From: Ornithorhynchus anatinus | Lineage: Eukaryota; Chordata; Mammalia; Monotremata; Ornithorhynchidae | Length of the DNA stretch: 64,000 nucleotides | NCBI RefSeq assembly: GCF_004115215.2 | Contig: NC_041729.1 | Location: 138,936,056 to 139,000,055 of the forward strand | Direction: 5' to 3' | In this document: piece by piece, positions 11,038-20,914 of the stretch | How positions within the stretch are numbered: the stretch's first letter is position 1 | Layout of the letters: every line of letters begins with the position of its first letter | Translations under genes and position numbers: made by a program | Notes under the pieces: model-generated | Database searches by the model: none | The model's input: the letters and a program-made list of their open reading frames with translations, nothing else | Told to the model about the DNA's origin: nothing

Positions 11038-11367
11038 AAAATAATAGTTAATTCAATATCAAAATTGACTTTATTTCTCCAAATTGGGTTATTCTCATAA
11101 ATTCAAGTTGTCTGCTCCTTTGAGGACCCCAGATCTGCAGTAAATGTCCAAAGCAAGTCGAGCATTTGGACAAAGGAATCTCAGATATGGGAAGAGCATC
11201 AGTAGTCTGGTTTGCTCACAGCTGACCATTCAGTCTTGGATCCTAGCAACCCTTCCTGCAGCCTTAGACTGGATTAGAGAACCAGACGTTCAATGCCCAA
11301 TCTGCCCAAGAATTAGGGAAAACATGAATTCTTCCTTCTGGCCTGAGCCAGTCAATGCAGCATATGG
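11038..11367. other. Unique DNA, left of the L2 block
   Basis: Matches 2,806-3,142 in copy A base for base over long runs (GACCCCAGATCTGCAGT, CTTGGATCCTAG). It breaks at GCATATGGAAG, where L2 begins. No gene seen. Confidence 0.75.
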
Positions 11368-14133
11368 AAGGGAGATCAGAGAGAAGGCTGACACAGTAGT
11401 CTAGCCGGGATATAACGAGAGCCCGTAGCAGTAAGGTAGCCGTTTGGGTGGAGAGGAAAGGGCAGATCTTGGCGATACTGTAAAGGTGAAACCGGCAGGT
11501 CTTGGTAACGGATAGGATGTGTGGGGTGAACGAGAGAGACGAGTCAAGGATGACACCGAGATTGCGGGTCCGAGAGACGGGAAGGATGGATGTGCCATCC
11601 ACAGTGATAGGGAAGTCTGGGAGAGGAACGGGTTTGGGAGGGAAGATGAGGAGCTCAGTCTTGCTCATGTTGAGTTTTAGGTGGCGGGCCAACATCCAGG
11701 AGAAACGTCCTGGAGGCAGGAGGAGATGCGAGCCTGAAGGGAGGGGGAGAGGACAGGGGCGGAGATGTAGATCTGCGTGTCATCTGCGTAGAGATGGTAG
11801 TCAAAGCCGTGAGAGCGAATGAATTCACCGAGGGAGTGAGTGTAAATGGAGAACAGAAGAGGGCCAAGAACTGACCCTTGAGGAACTCCAACAGTTAAAG
11901 GATGGGAGGGGGAGGAGGCTCCAGCGAAGGAAACCGAGAATGACCGGCCAGAGAGATAAGAGGAGAACCAGGAGAGGACGGAGTCCGTGAAGCCAAGGTG
12001 AGATAAGGTAAGGAGGAGGAGGGGATGGTCGACAGTGTCAAAGGCAGCAGAGAGGTCAAGGAGGATTAGAATGGAGTAGGAGCCATTGGATTTGGCAAGA
12101 AGGAGGTCATGGGTGACCTTAGAGAGAGCAGTCTCGGTAGAGTGGAGGGGACGGAAGCCAGATTGGAGGGGGTCCAGGAGAGAATGGGAGTTAAGGAATT
12201 CTAAGCAGCGATTGTAGATGACTCGTTCTAGGATTTTGGAAAGGAAGGGTAGTAGGGAGATAGGGCGATAACTGGAGGGGGAAGTAGGGTCAAGAGCAGG
12301 TTTTTTTAGGATGGGGGAGACGTGGGCATGTTTGAAGGCAGAGGGGAAGGAGCCATTGGAGATTGAGTGGTTAAAAATAGAAGTTAAGGAAGGGAGGAGG
12401 TCAGGGGTGATGGTTTTAATAAGGTGAGAGGGAATGGGTCCGAGGCGCAGGTGGAGGGGGTGGCACTTGCGAGGAGGGAGGAGATCTCCTCTGAGGATAC
12501 TGCAGGGAAGGATGGAAAAGTAGGGAAGAGGGTTGGTGGGGGGGAGGGGAGAGGCGGAGGGGTGACTTTGGGGAGCTCAGACCTGATTGTGTTGATTTTC
12601 GTGAGGAAATAGGTGGCCAGATCATTGGGGGTGAGAGATGGGGGAGGGGGAGGAACAGGGGGCCTAAGGAGAGAGTTAAAGGTCCGGAACAATCAGCGGG
12701 GGTGACGGGCATGGGTGTCAATGAGGGAGGAGAAGAAGTTTTGCCTGGCAGAGGAGAGGGCAGAGTTAAGGCAGGAAAGGATAAATTTGAAGTGTGTGAG
12801 GTCAGCTTGGTGCTTGGACTTTCGCCAGGAGCGTTCGGCAGCTCGAGCATAGGAGCATAGGAGGCAGACAGAGGAGGTGATCCAGGGCTGTGGGTTAGTG
12901 GAGCGAGAGCGGCGGAGGGAAAGGGGGGCGAGAGAGTTGTGATGAGTAGAGAGGGTGGAGTTGAGAGCGGAGACCTGATCATCGAGAGTGGGAAGTGAGG
13001 ACAGGGCGGCAAGGTGAGGGAAAGACGGATGGGATCAAGAAAGCGGAGGTCTCTGTGGGGCAGTAGCAAAGGTTTGCAGGGGGAGGGAGTGTGAGAGACG
13101 AGGCAGGTGAGAAGGTTATGGTCAGAGAGAGGGATTTCAGAGTCAGTGAGGGAGGAGATAGTGCAACGGTAGGAGATGACGAGATCGAGGGTGTGACCGA
13201 GTCGGTGAGTGGGCGTGGTATGGTGGAGGAGGAGGTCGGCAGAGTCGAGGAGGGATTGCAGGGGGGCAGCAGAGGAGTCATCAGGTACATCCATATGGAT
13301 GTTGAAGTCTCCGAGGATCAGAGTGGGCAGAGAGAAGGAGAGAAGGAAGGTGAGAAAGGGGTCTAGGTTGTTGAAGAAGTCAGAGGTGGGACCGGGAGGG
13401 TGGTAGATGACAGCGACAAGTATCTGGAGGGGGTGGTAGAGGCAAATGATATGGGCTTCGAAGGAGGGGAAGGAGAGGGAGGGGGGAGGAGGGATAGTGC
13501 GGAAGCGGCCGACGCCTCCTCCCTTACCAGTGAGTCTGGGGGAGTGGGAGAAGGAGAGGCCTCCGCTGGAGAGAGCAGCAGCGGAGACTGTGTCTTCGGG
13601 AGTGAGCCACGTTTCTGAAAGGGCGAGGAGGAGAAGAGAGCAGGAGAGGAAAAGGTCATGGACGAAAGGTAGCTTACCTGTAATAGAGAGGGGGTTCCAG
13701 AGGCCACACTTGAAAGTAGCTGTGGGTGTAAGGCAGGGAGGGGGGAGAAGGCGGGGGAGGGGAGGGTTTGGATGGGAAGGAGGTGGCAGGGCCCTGGACG
13801 GGGAGGGGGGATGAGGGGTAGCGGTGGAACAGGAGGACTGGGATGGGGTGTGGGTGGGGAAGAGAGAAGGAGGGAGGGGGTGAGGAGGTGGTTTGGTGGG
13901 GGGAGAGTATGAGGAGGGGGAAGAGGGGTAGCGCTGGTAAAGTGGGGTCCTAGGGCGGGGGAGGGGAGGGGGGAGGAGGCAGAGGAGAGAGCGGGAAAGA
14001 GCTGAGCGAGAGAGGGGAAGGGGAGGATAGGAAAGGGCGGGAGGGAGGAGGGGGGAGGAGGGACATGGTGAGGCCAGAGAGGTGGGTGGCAGCACTGACA
14101 ACGATAAACAGGAACAAATGAAATCGGTAATAT
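11368..14133 (-). mobile_element. L2 LINE: 5' UTR, endonuclease and most of RT; 3' end missing
   Basis: The best-preserved ORF2 N-terminal region in the window. On the complement, after a C-rich 5' region, the apurinic-type endonuclease shows LALSETWL (near 13,620), LILGDFNIH (near 13,310) and IPLSDHNLL (near 13,130), the catalytic E, D/N and D-H residues of this family. The reverse transcriptase follows: [10 protein letters not shown] (near 12,050), [10 protein letters not shown] (near 11,880) and the intact active site YADDTQIY (near 11,790). The frame is broken at least twice (a shift after the endonuclease near 12,980 and an in-frame stop before LFRTFNSLL near 12,700). Sequence stops at ORF2 position GGAGATCAG, and the 3' third is absent here. 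The missing part corresponds almost exactly to 15,704-16,529. Confidence 0.93.
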
Positions 14134-14142
14134 AGCAACATT

Positions 14143-14930
14143 CAATAGTATTTATTGAGCGCTTACTATGTGCAGAGCACTGTACTAAGCGCTTGGGATG
14201 AACAAGTCGGCAACAGATAGAGACAGTCCCTGCCATTTGACGGGCTTACAGTCTAATTGGGGGAACATGATACAGTATGATACAATACAGTAGTGTTAAT
14301 AAGGGAGCGATGACCAGGGTCGGGGGTCGGCTCGATTAAGGGCCGACCAACAAAAACTCCTCACTCTAGGCTTCAAGGCTCTACATCACCTTGCCCCGTC
14401 CTACCTCTCCTCCCTTCTCTTTTTCTACTGCCCACCCCGCACGCTCTGCTCCTCTGCCGCCCACCTCCTCACCGTCCCTCGGTCTCGCTTATCCCGGCGT
14501 CAACCCCTGGGCCACGTCCTCCCGCGGTCCTGGAACGTCCTCCCTCCTCACCTCCGCCAAACTAATTCTCTTCCCCTCTTCGAAACCCTACTTAAAACTC
14601 ACCTCCTCCAAGAGACCTTCCCAGACTGAGCGCCCCTTCTCCCTCTACTCCCTCTACCACCCCCCCTTCACCTCTCCGCAGCTTAACCCTCTTTTCCCCC
14701 TCTTTCCCTCTGCTCCTCCCCCTCTCCCTTGCCATCCCCTCAGCACTGTACTCATCTGCTCAACTGTATATATTTTCATTACCCTATTTATTTTGTTAAT
14801 TTTGTTAATGAAATGTACATTGCCTTGATTCTATTTAGTTGCCATTGTTTTTACGAGATATTCTTCCCCTTGACAATAAATAGCCATTGTTCTTGTCTGT
14901 CTGTCTCTCCCAATTATTCATTCATTCATT
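14143..14930 (+). repeat. 788-bp tandem duplication, unit 1
   Basis: Comprises a 125-bp antisense L2 terminus (14,143-14,267), about 80 bp of non-L2 DNA (TGATACAGTATGATACAATA onward) and a sense L2 3' part. Unit 2 follows directly, and only a handful of base differences were seen (for example GCTCTGCTCC against GCTCCGCTCC). Confidence 0.9.
14345..14915 (+). mobile_element. L2 LINE 3' part (in unit 1)
   Basis: Sense, 5'-truncated. The frame from 14,391 reads the conserved C-terminal block (PRPTSPPFSFSTAHPARSA). It ends at CTGTCTCTCCCAATTA, about 120 bp short of the true L2 terminus. Confidence 0.88.
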
Positions 14931-15721
14931 CAATAGTATTTATTGAGCGCTTACTATGTGCAGAGCACTGTACTAAGCGCTTGGGATGAACAAGTCGGCA
15001 ACAGATAGAGACAGTCCCTGCCATTTGACGGGCTTACAGTCTAATTGGGGGAACATGATACAGTATGATACAATACAGTAGTGTTAATAAGGGAGCGATG
15101 ACCAGGGTCGGGGGTCGGCTCGATTAAGGGCCGACCAACAAAAACTCCTCACTCTAGGCTTCAAGGCTCTACATCACCTTGCCCCGTCCTACCTCTCCTC
15201 CCTTCTCTTTTTCTACTGCCCACCCCGCACGCTCCGCTCCTCTGCCGCCCACCTCCTCACCGTCCCTCGGTCTCGCTTATCCCGGCGTCAACCCCTGGGC
15301 CACGTCCTCCCGCGGTCCTGGAACGCCCTCGCTCCTCACCTCCGCCAAACTAATTCTCTTCCCCTCTTCGAAACCCTACTTAAAACTCACCTCCTCCAAG
15401 AGACCTTCCCAGACTGAGCGCCCCTTCTCCCTCTACTCCCTCTACCACCCCCCCTTCACCTCTCCGCAGCTTAACCCTCTTTTCCCCCCTTTCCCTCTGC
15501 TCCTCCCCCTCTCCCTTGCCATCCCCTCAGCACTGTACTCATCTGCTCAACTGTATATATTTTCATTACCCTATTTATTTTGTTAATTTTGTTAATGAAA
15601 TGTACATTGCCTTGATTCTATTTAGTTGCCATTGTTTTTACGAGATATTCTTCCCCTTGACAATAAATAGCCATTGTTCTTGTCTGTCTGTCTCTCCCAA
15701 TTATTCATTCATTCATTCATT
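14931..15721 (+). repeat. 788-bp tandem duplication, unit 2
   Basis: Near-identical to unit 1. A third start of the same motif (CAATAGTATTTATTGAGC) at 15,722 is a separate antisense L2, so there are two full units. Confidence 0.9.
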
Positions 15722-16652
15722 CAATAGTATTTATTGAGCGCTTACTATGTGCAGAGCACTGTACTAAGCGCTTGGGATGAACAAGTCGGCAACAGATAGA
15801 GACAGTCCCTGCCATTTGACGGGCTTACAGTCTAATCGGGGGAGACGGACAAACGAGAACAATGGCAATAAACAGAGTCAAGGGGAAGAACATCTCGTAA
15901 AAACAATGGCAACTAAATAGAATCAAGGCGATGTACAATTCATTAACAAAATAAATAGGGTAACGAAAATATATACAGTTGAGCGGACAAGTACAGTGCT
16001 GTGGGGATGGGAAGGGAGAGGTAGAGGAGCAGAGGGAAAAGGGGAAAATGAGAGTTTAGCTGCGGAGAGGTAAAGGGGGGATGGCAGAGGGAGTAGAGGG
16101 AGAAGAGGAGCTCAGTCTGGGAACGGCTCTTGGAGGAGGTGATTTTTAAGTAGGGTTTTGAAGAGGGAAAGAGAATCAGTTTGGCGGAGGTGAGGAGGGA
16201 GGGCGTTCCAGGACCGCGGGAGGACGTGACCCAGGGGTCGACGGCGGGATAGGCGAGACCGAGGGACGGTGAGAAGGAGGGTGGCAGAGGAGCGGAGCGT
16301 GCGGGGTGGGCGGTAGAAAGAGAGAAGGGAGGAGAGGTAGGAAGGGGCAAGGTGATGGAGAGCCTTGAAGCCTAGAGTGAGGAGTTTTTGTTTGGAGTGG
16401 AGGTTGATAGGCAACCACTGGAGTTGTTTAAGAAGGGGAGTGACATGCCCAGATCGTTTCTCCAGGAAGATGAGCCGGACAGCGGAGTGAAGAATAGACT
16501 GGAGCGGGGCGAGAGAGGAGGAAGGGGAGAATTAGACTGTAAGCCCATCAAACGGCAGGAACTGTCTCTATCTGTTGCCGACTTGTTCATTCCAAGCGCT
16601 TAGTACAATGCTCTGCACATAGTAAGAGCTCAATAAATACTATTGAATGAAT
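15133..16652 (+). mobile_element. L2 LINE 3' part (in unit 2), interrupted
   Basis: Sense L2 3' part: 15,133-15,703, then 16,530-16,652 after an interrupting antisense L2. The join CCCAATTA / AATTAGACTGTAAGCCC restores normal L2 sequence, and AATTA is duplicated on both sides (15,699-15,703 and 16,530-16,534), as expected of a target-site duplication. It ends TATTGAATGAATG, directly followed by copy-B unique DNA. Confidence 0.9.
15704..16529 (-). mobile_element. L2 LINE, 5'-truncated, inside another L2
   Basis: Antisense. Full 3' terminus (TTCATTCATTCATTCATTC at 15,704), 3' UTR and ORF2 C-terminus (frames PLPTSPPFSLSTAHPARSA and TLGFKALHHLAPSYLSSLL). Flanked by AATTA repeats. Its 5' edge (GAGAGAGGAGGAAGG) coincides with the 3' edge of the 11,368-14,133 L2. 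Confidence 0.92.
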
Positions 16653-16762
16653 GGGAGCATGATGACTGTGATGACCATCAACCTATGTTTGCTGAAACTC
16701 AGATAGAGCCTTGTAAGGGTTTGGATATTTCTTACTCTCTCAGATATATCAGTCAATCAGTC

Positions 16763-17036
16763 AAAGAAGCATTGTGGCCTACTGGAAAGAGCATGGGCCT
16801 GGGAGTCAGAGGAGTCAGAGTCAGAAGTGGCTCTGTCACTTGTTTTCTGAGTGTCCTTGAGTAAGGCACTTAACTGCTTTGTGACTCAGGCACTTCATTT
16901 GTAAAATGGGGATTAAAACTGTGAATCCCAAGTGGGACAGGGACTGTGTCCAAATCAAGTAACTTTTATGAACCCAGTGCTTATAACAGAGTTGGCACAA
17001 CAGCAAGCACTTAACAAATACCATCATTATTATTAT
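16763..17036 (+). mobile_element. SINE (Mon-1 type), pre-duplication
   Basis: Copy-B equivalent of 3,251-3,525 (AAGAAGCATTGTGGCC to ATCATTATTATTATC). Confidence 0.85.
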
Positions 17037-18035
17037 CAATCAATCAATCGTATTTGTCATATTTTACTATGGGCAGAACACTGTACCAATTGCTTGGGAG
17101 AGTACAATACAATAGAGTGGGTAGGCATGTTCCTGGCCCTCAAGGAGAATCTAATGGTCCTGAATGACAGCATCACTGTCCCTTCCTGTCTCACAAGCCC
17201 ATATCCTGAGCATTGTCCTTGACTCATATCTGTCATTCAATCCACATTTTCAATCTGTCACTAAATCTGTCAGGTTTACCTTCACAACATTGCTAAAATT
17301 CACCCTTTCCACTGCATCCAAACTTCTATGTTGATCCAAGCACTTATCCTATCGCTCCTTGATTACCGTTTAAACCTCTTTTTGTTAATCTCCCTGCCTC
17401 CTGCTTCCCCCCACTCCAGGCCATATTTCACTCTGCTGCTTGGATCATCTACAAACCATGTTTCCCCACTCCTCGAGAACCTCCAGTGGTTGCCCATCCA
17501 CCTCCGCATCAAACAGAAACTCCTTACCATTGGCTTTAAAGCACTCAATCACTTTGCCCCACCTATGATACCTCACTGTTTTCACACAACAACCCAGCAC
17601 ATTCCCTTTGCTCTTCTATCAACAACCTACTCCCTCACCTCAATCCTTTTTATCTCACTGCTGACCTCTTGCCAGTCTCTTGCCTCTGGCCTGGAACTCC
17701 CTCCCACTTCATATCCAACAGAAGATTTCTTTCCCCACATTCAAAGCCACATTAATATCACATCTCCTCCACGAGTCCTTTCCTGGCTAAGCTCCCCTAC
17801 TCCCTCTCCCTTCTGCATCACCCTTGCACTTGGACTTGTACCCTGTATTCACCCCACACTTTGTCTCCAACCCTTGGTCCCATAGCAGATAATTAATTTT
17901 TATATTTGTCTCACCTTCCCAACTGAAAGCTCCTTGTAGGCAGGGAAAATGCCTACCAACTCTGTTATATCATACTCTCCCGAGAGCTTAGTACAGAGTT
18001 CTGCAGGGATTAAGTGCTTAATAAATATGACTGAA
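17037..18035 (+). mobile_element. Old L2 LINE, 3' part
   Basis: Uninterrupted equivalent of 3,526-4,811. The frame near 17,470-17,560 reads LLENLQWLPIHLRIKQKLL and TIGFKALNHFAP, both typical L2 C-terminal blocks. 3' end at CTTAATAAATATGACTG. Confidence 0.88.
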
Positions 18036-18160
18036 TAGACTTAGTGCATGTCATTTTCAACATGCAGTGAAGGAAAAAACACAGAACAGACTAGAGCCCC
18101 TTCAAAAAGCTATAGCATAATTTCTGAAGCACTTACCCTACAACTCATTCAGCCCCAAGT

Positions 18161-18913
18161 TCGTTCATTCATTCACTCATTCAATTGTACTTATTGAGTG
18201 CTTACTATGTGCACAGCACTGTACTAAGCACTTGGAATGTACGATTTGGCAACAGAGACAATCCCTGCCCAACAATGGGCTCACAGTCTAAACAGGGGAG
18301 ACAGACAACAAAACAAAACAAAACAAAACAAAACAAATAGTGTGGCTTAAATATCATCAAGATAAATAGAATCATAGATATAAACACATCATTAACCAAA
18401 GAGAGTAATAAATAATATATACAAATATGCACTTTGCTGTGGGGAGGGGAAAGGGGAAGAGCAGAGGGAGGGAGAAGGGGGAATGGGGAGGGGAGAATGA
18501 GTAGAGGGAAAGGGAGGGCTCAATCTGGGAAGTCCTCCTAGAGAAGGTGAGCTCTCAGTAGGGCATTAAAGAGGGGAAGAGAGTTAGTTTGGCAGATATG
18601 AGGGAGGGCATGCCAGGTCAGTGGTAGGACGTGGTCCAGGGTTCGACAGCGGGACAGGCACAAATGAGGGAACGTGAGGAGGTTATTGGCAGTGGAGAGG
18701 AGTGTATGGGGTGGGCTGTGGAAGGAGAGAAAGGAGGTGAGTTAGGAGGGGGCAAGATGATGAAGAGCTTTGAAGCCAAGAGTGAGGAGTTTTTGTTTCA
18801 TGCGAAAGTTGATAGGTTTTTGTGGAAGGGAGTGACATACCCAGAGTGTTTCTGTAGGAAGATGATCTGGGCAGCAGAATGAAGAATGAACTGGAGCGGG
18901 AAGAGAAAGGAGG
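18161..18913 (-). mobile_element. L2 LINE, 5'-truncated, inserted after duplication
   Basis: Antisense L2 from CGTTCATTCATTCACTC through the 3' UTR and ORF2 C-terminus to GGAGCGGGAAGAGAAAGG. Copy A has no L2 at the same place (near 4,930). Confidence 0.9.
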
Positions 18914-19325
18914 ATCAAAGGAATTTATGAAGCACCAACTAGTTGAAGAGCACTGCATGAAGCCCTTGGGAAAGTATCAACAACATCTGTAGAAATCACT
19001 TCCTGGATTGGACAGCTTTAAAGAGCCTTGACCGCATGGAGTTTACTGCCCTGAATTACAGCTCTAGGAGGTGGGTTTTGGAGGAAACTCTAGGTTTAGA
19101 AAGGATTAGATCTCATCTTTCTGAATGTCTGCTCAATGTGTCCCAGTGCCATTTGGGAACTGGGTCACCACTGCAGACCTATCAACTTGACTTTCCCTCA
19201 AAGAGGGGCTCGGGAACTAGGCTTGCAATCCTGCTCCTGTTCCTTTCTTCGCTTTCCTAGACCCTGCACTGCTGACATTGGGTCGTAAGGAAAAAAAGCC
19301 CATTGTAGCCACATTGAACCAAGGG
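18914..19325. other. Unique DNA 3' of OR56-like gene
   Basis: Matches 4,935-5,356 in copy A (for example GCCCTGAATTACAGCTCTAGG). No gene recognised. Confidence 0.6.
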
Positions 19326-20286
19326 TCACCTTCTCTCCCCAGCCAGCCCGATCAGCTTCAGGATCCCCACTTTTATCCCCTGGGTCCTTAGGGCGTACAC
19401 TATGGGGTTAAGGGCCGGGGAGAATGACATTGTGCAGAACATTGAGGAGGACAGGAATGAGGGGCACCTTCTTCTTGGCAATGTGGGTGATGGATAAGAC
19501 AATGATTGCTGTGTAGAAGAAGAGGATGAGGATGATGTGGGAGCTGCAGGTGCTCAGGGCTTTGGAGGCGGCTTCGGCCGAGTGCAACTTCAGCACCGCC
19601 CACAGGATCAGGGCGTAGAAGAGAATGATGAGACCCACGTTACTGCCTGTCAGGATCCAAGCCACAGAGAGCTGGAAAATGCTGTTGGCCTTCCTGTCAT
19701 CACACGCCAAGCTGGTGACACCCAGGTTGGAGCACAGACAGTGGTCAATCTCATTCCTGGGGCAGTAAATACGCTTTGAGGCCAGGATGGGCAATGGAAT
19801 GGCTAGGAGGACATTTCTGAACACCATGAACAAGGTGGCCTTGAGGACAAAGCTTTCTGTGATGACAGAGGGGTAGCGGAGGGAGTGACAGATGGCCACA
19901 TATCTGTCAATTGCCATGCACAGGAAGATGCCGGACTCCAGCCCCACGAAGACATGAATAGCATAAATCTGAAAGAAGCATTCTGGGAGGCTGATGGTGC
20001 GGGCATTGAACCAGAGTATGGGCAGGATCCTGGACATGATGGTGGCACTCAGACCCATGTCCACCTGGGCCAGGACAGCCAGGAAATGGAACATTGGCTG
20101 GTGCAGAACTGTTTCTTGCCAGATGGTGAGCAGGATCATCACATTGTCCAAGAGGGCCGAGAAGTAGAGCAGAGCCAGGAGCAGGGAAAGCCAGTGCTGC
20201 CAGCTGTGAATGCCCGGGAAACCCATTAGGATGAACTCAGTCACCTGGAGGATGGAGCCATTGGAGGCCCTGGTGGACACAGACAT
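19326..20286 (-). pseudogene. OR56-like olfactory receptor, one late frameshift (copy B)
   Basis: Class I odorant receptor closest, from memory of the family, to OR56A/B. Start is the ATG at 20,286 ([11 protein letters not shown]), not the more upstream in-frame ATG at 20,409, because OR N-termini are short and an N-glycosylation site (N9-G-S) then sits where expected. Visible in order: [11 protein letters not shown] (22-32), TM1 with DN in place of the usual GN (47-48), [12 protein letters not shown] (54-65), conserved C103 in [23 protein letters not shown] (124-133), [19 protein letters not shown] (179-197), [18 protein letters not shown] (242-259) and [12 protein letters not shown] (276-287). 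At about codon 288 (19,419-19,426) one extra base shifts the frame, giving a stop after 292 residues. The other frame continues with [18 protein letters not shown] to a stop at 19,326, so TM7 is intact but out of frame. It could be a recent pseudogene, a segregating allele or a base-call error. Only copy A is clearly dead. Confidence 0.9.
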
Positions 20287-20914
20287 CCTTTTGGGATGCC
20301 CAGGCTGCTGGCAAGAAGTGCCTGGAGTTACTATTCTTGTATTACCCAACACTTTTACTTCCCCTCTACCAGGGGCCCCATTCTGATGTTTAGAACAATA
20401 ATTGCTCACATGCCTCTCTATCTTTCTGATTGTCTTTTGTATCTGGAAGACATTAAATCAAATTTCCATGCCCCCAAGATGACACACTGCTGGGGAAATC
20501 CAGGTTTTCCCAGATATTGGGGTGAGTGGCAAGCCAAACCTGTAAAGAAACAAGGTAAGAGGCAATTAAAGATACCATGCCCTCTTGCCAGTGAATTTGT
20601 GGGTGAGATATGACTACTGCTTGAAAGATACAGAGCAGAGTTTATTCTGGCTGGAGATGGTTATGTGATTCCCTTCCTGGATTATCTGGAAAAAAAAGAA
20701 AAAAAACAACTTTTAGTGCAACCTTCAAATGGACTAAAAATTAATAATTTTATCTTTATTTTGGTGCTGTAAAATCATAGCTCTTTTCCATTTATAATCA
20801 GAAGTCATGGGAGCAATGGTGGAATCTTTGTAAAGCCACATTACCATTGACCAGCCAGCTCTGCAGGTCTGGTTTAGTTCAGTCCACTGTGACCCTCCCT
20901 CCAAATTTCCTCCC
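20287..20914. other. Upstream flank of OR56-like gene
   Basis: Unique DNA, collinear with 6,312-6,788 and then 7,280-7,330 of copy A. No gene or repeat of note. The promoter and any 5' exon are presumably here or further right, but cannot be placed by reading. Confidence 0.5.

Noticed and set aside
13363-14145. 260-codon Pro-rich minus-strand frame overlapping the above
   Set aside because: An alternative frame of the C-rich L2 5' region, without domain or motif.
12416-14236. 606-codon minus-strand open frame with a long Pro/Ser-rich start
   Set aside because: Not a host gene. It is L2 5' region plus endonuclease, beginning in an adjacent L2 terminus and running out of the true ORF2 frame after about residue 415.
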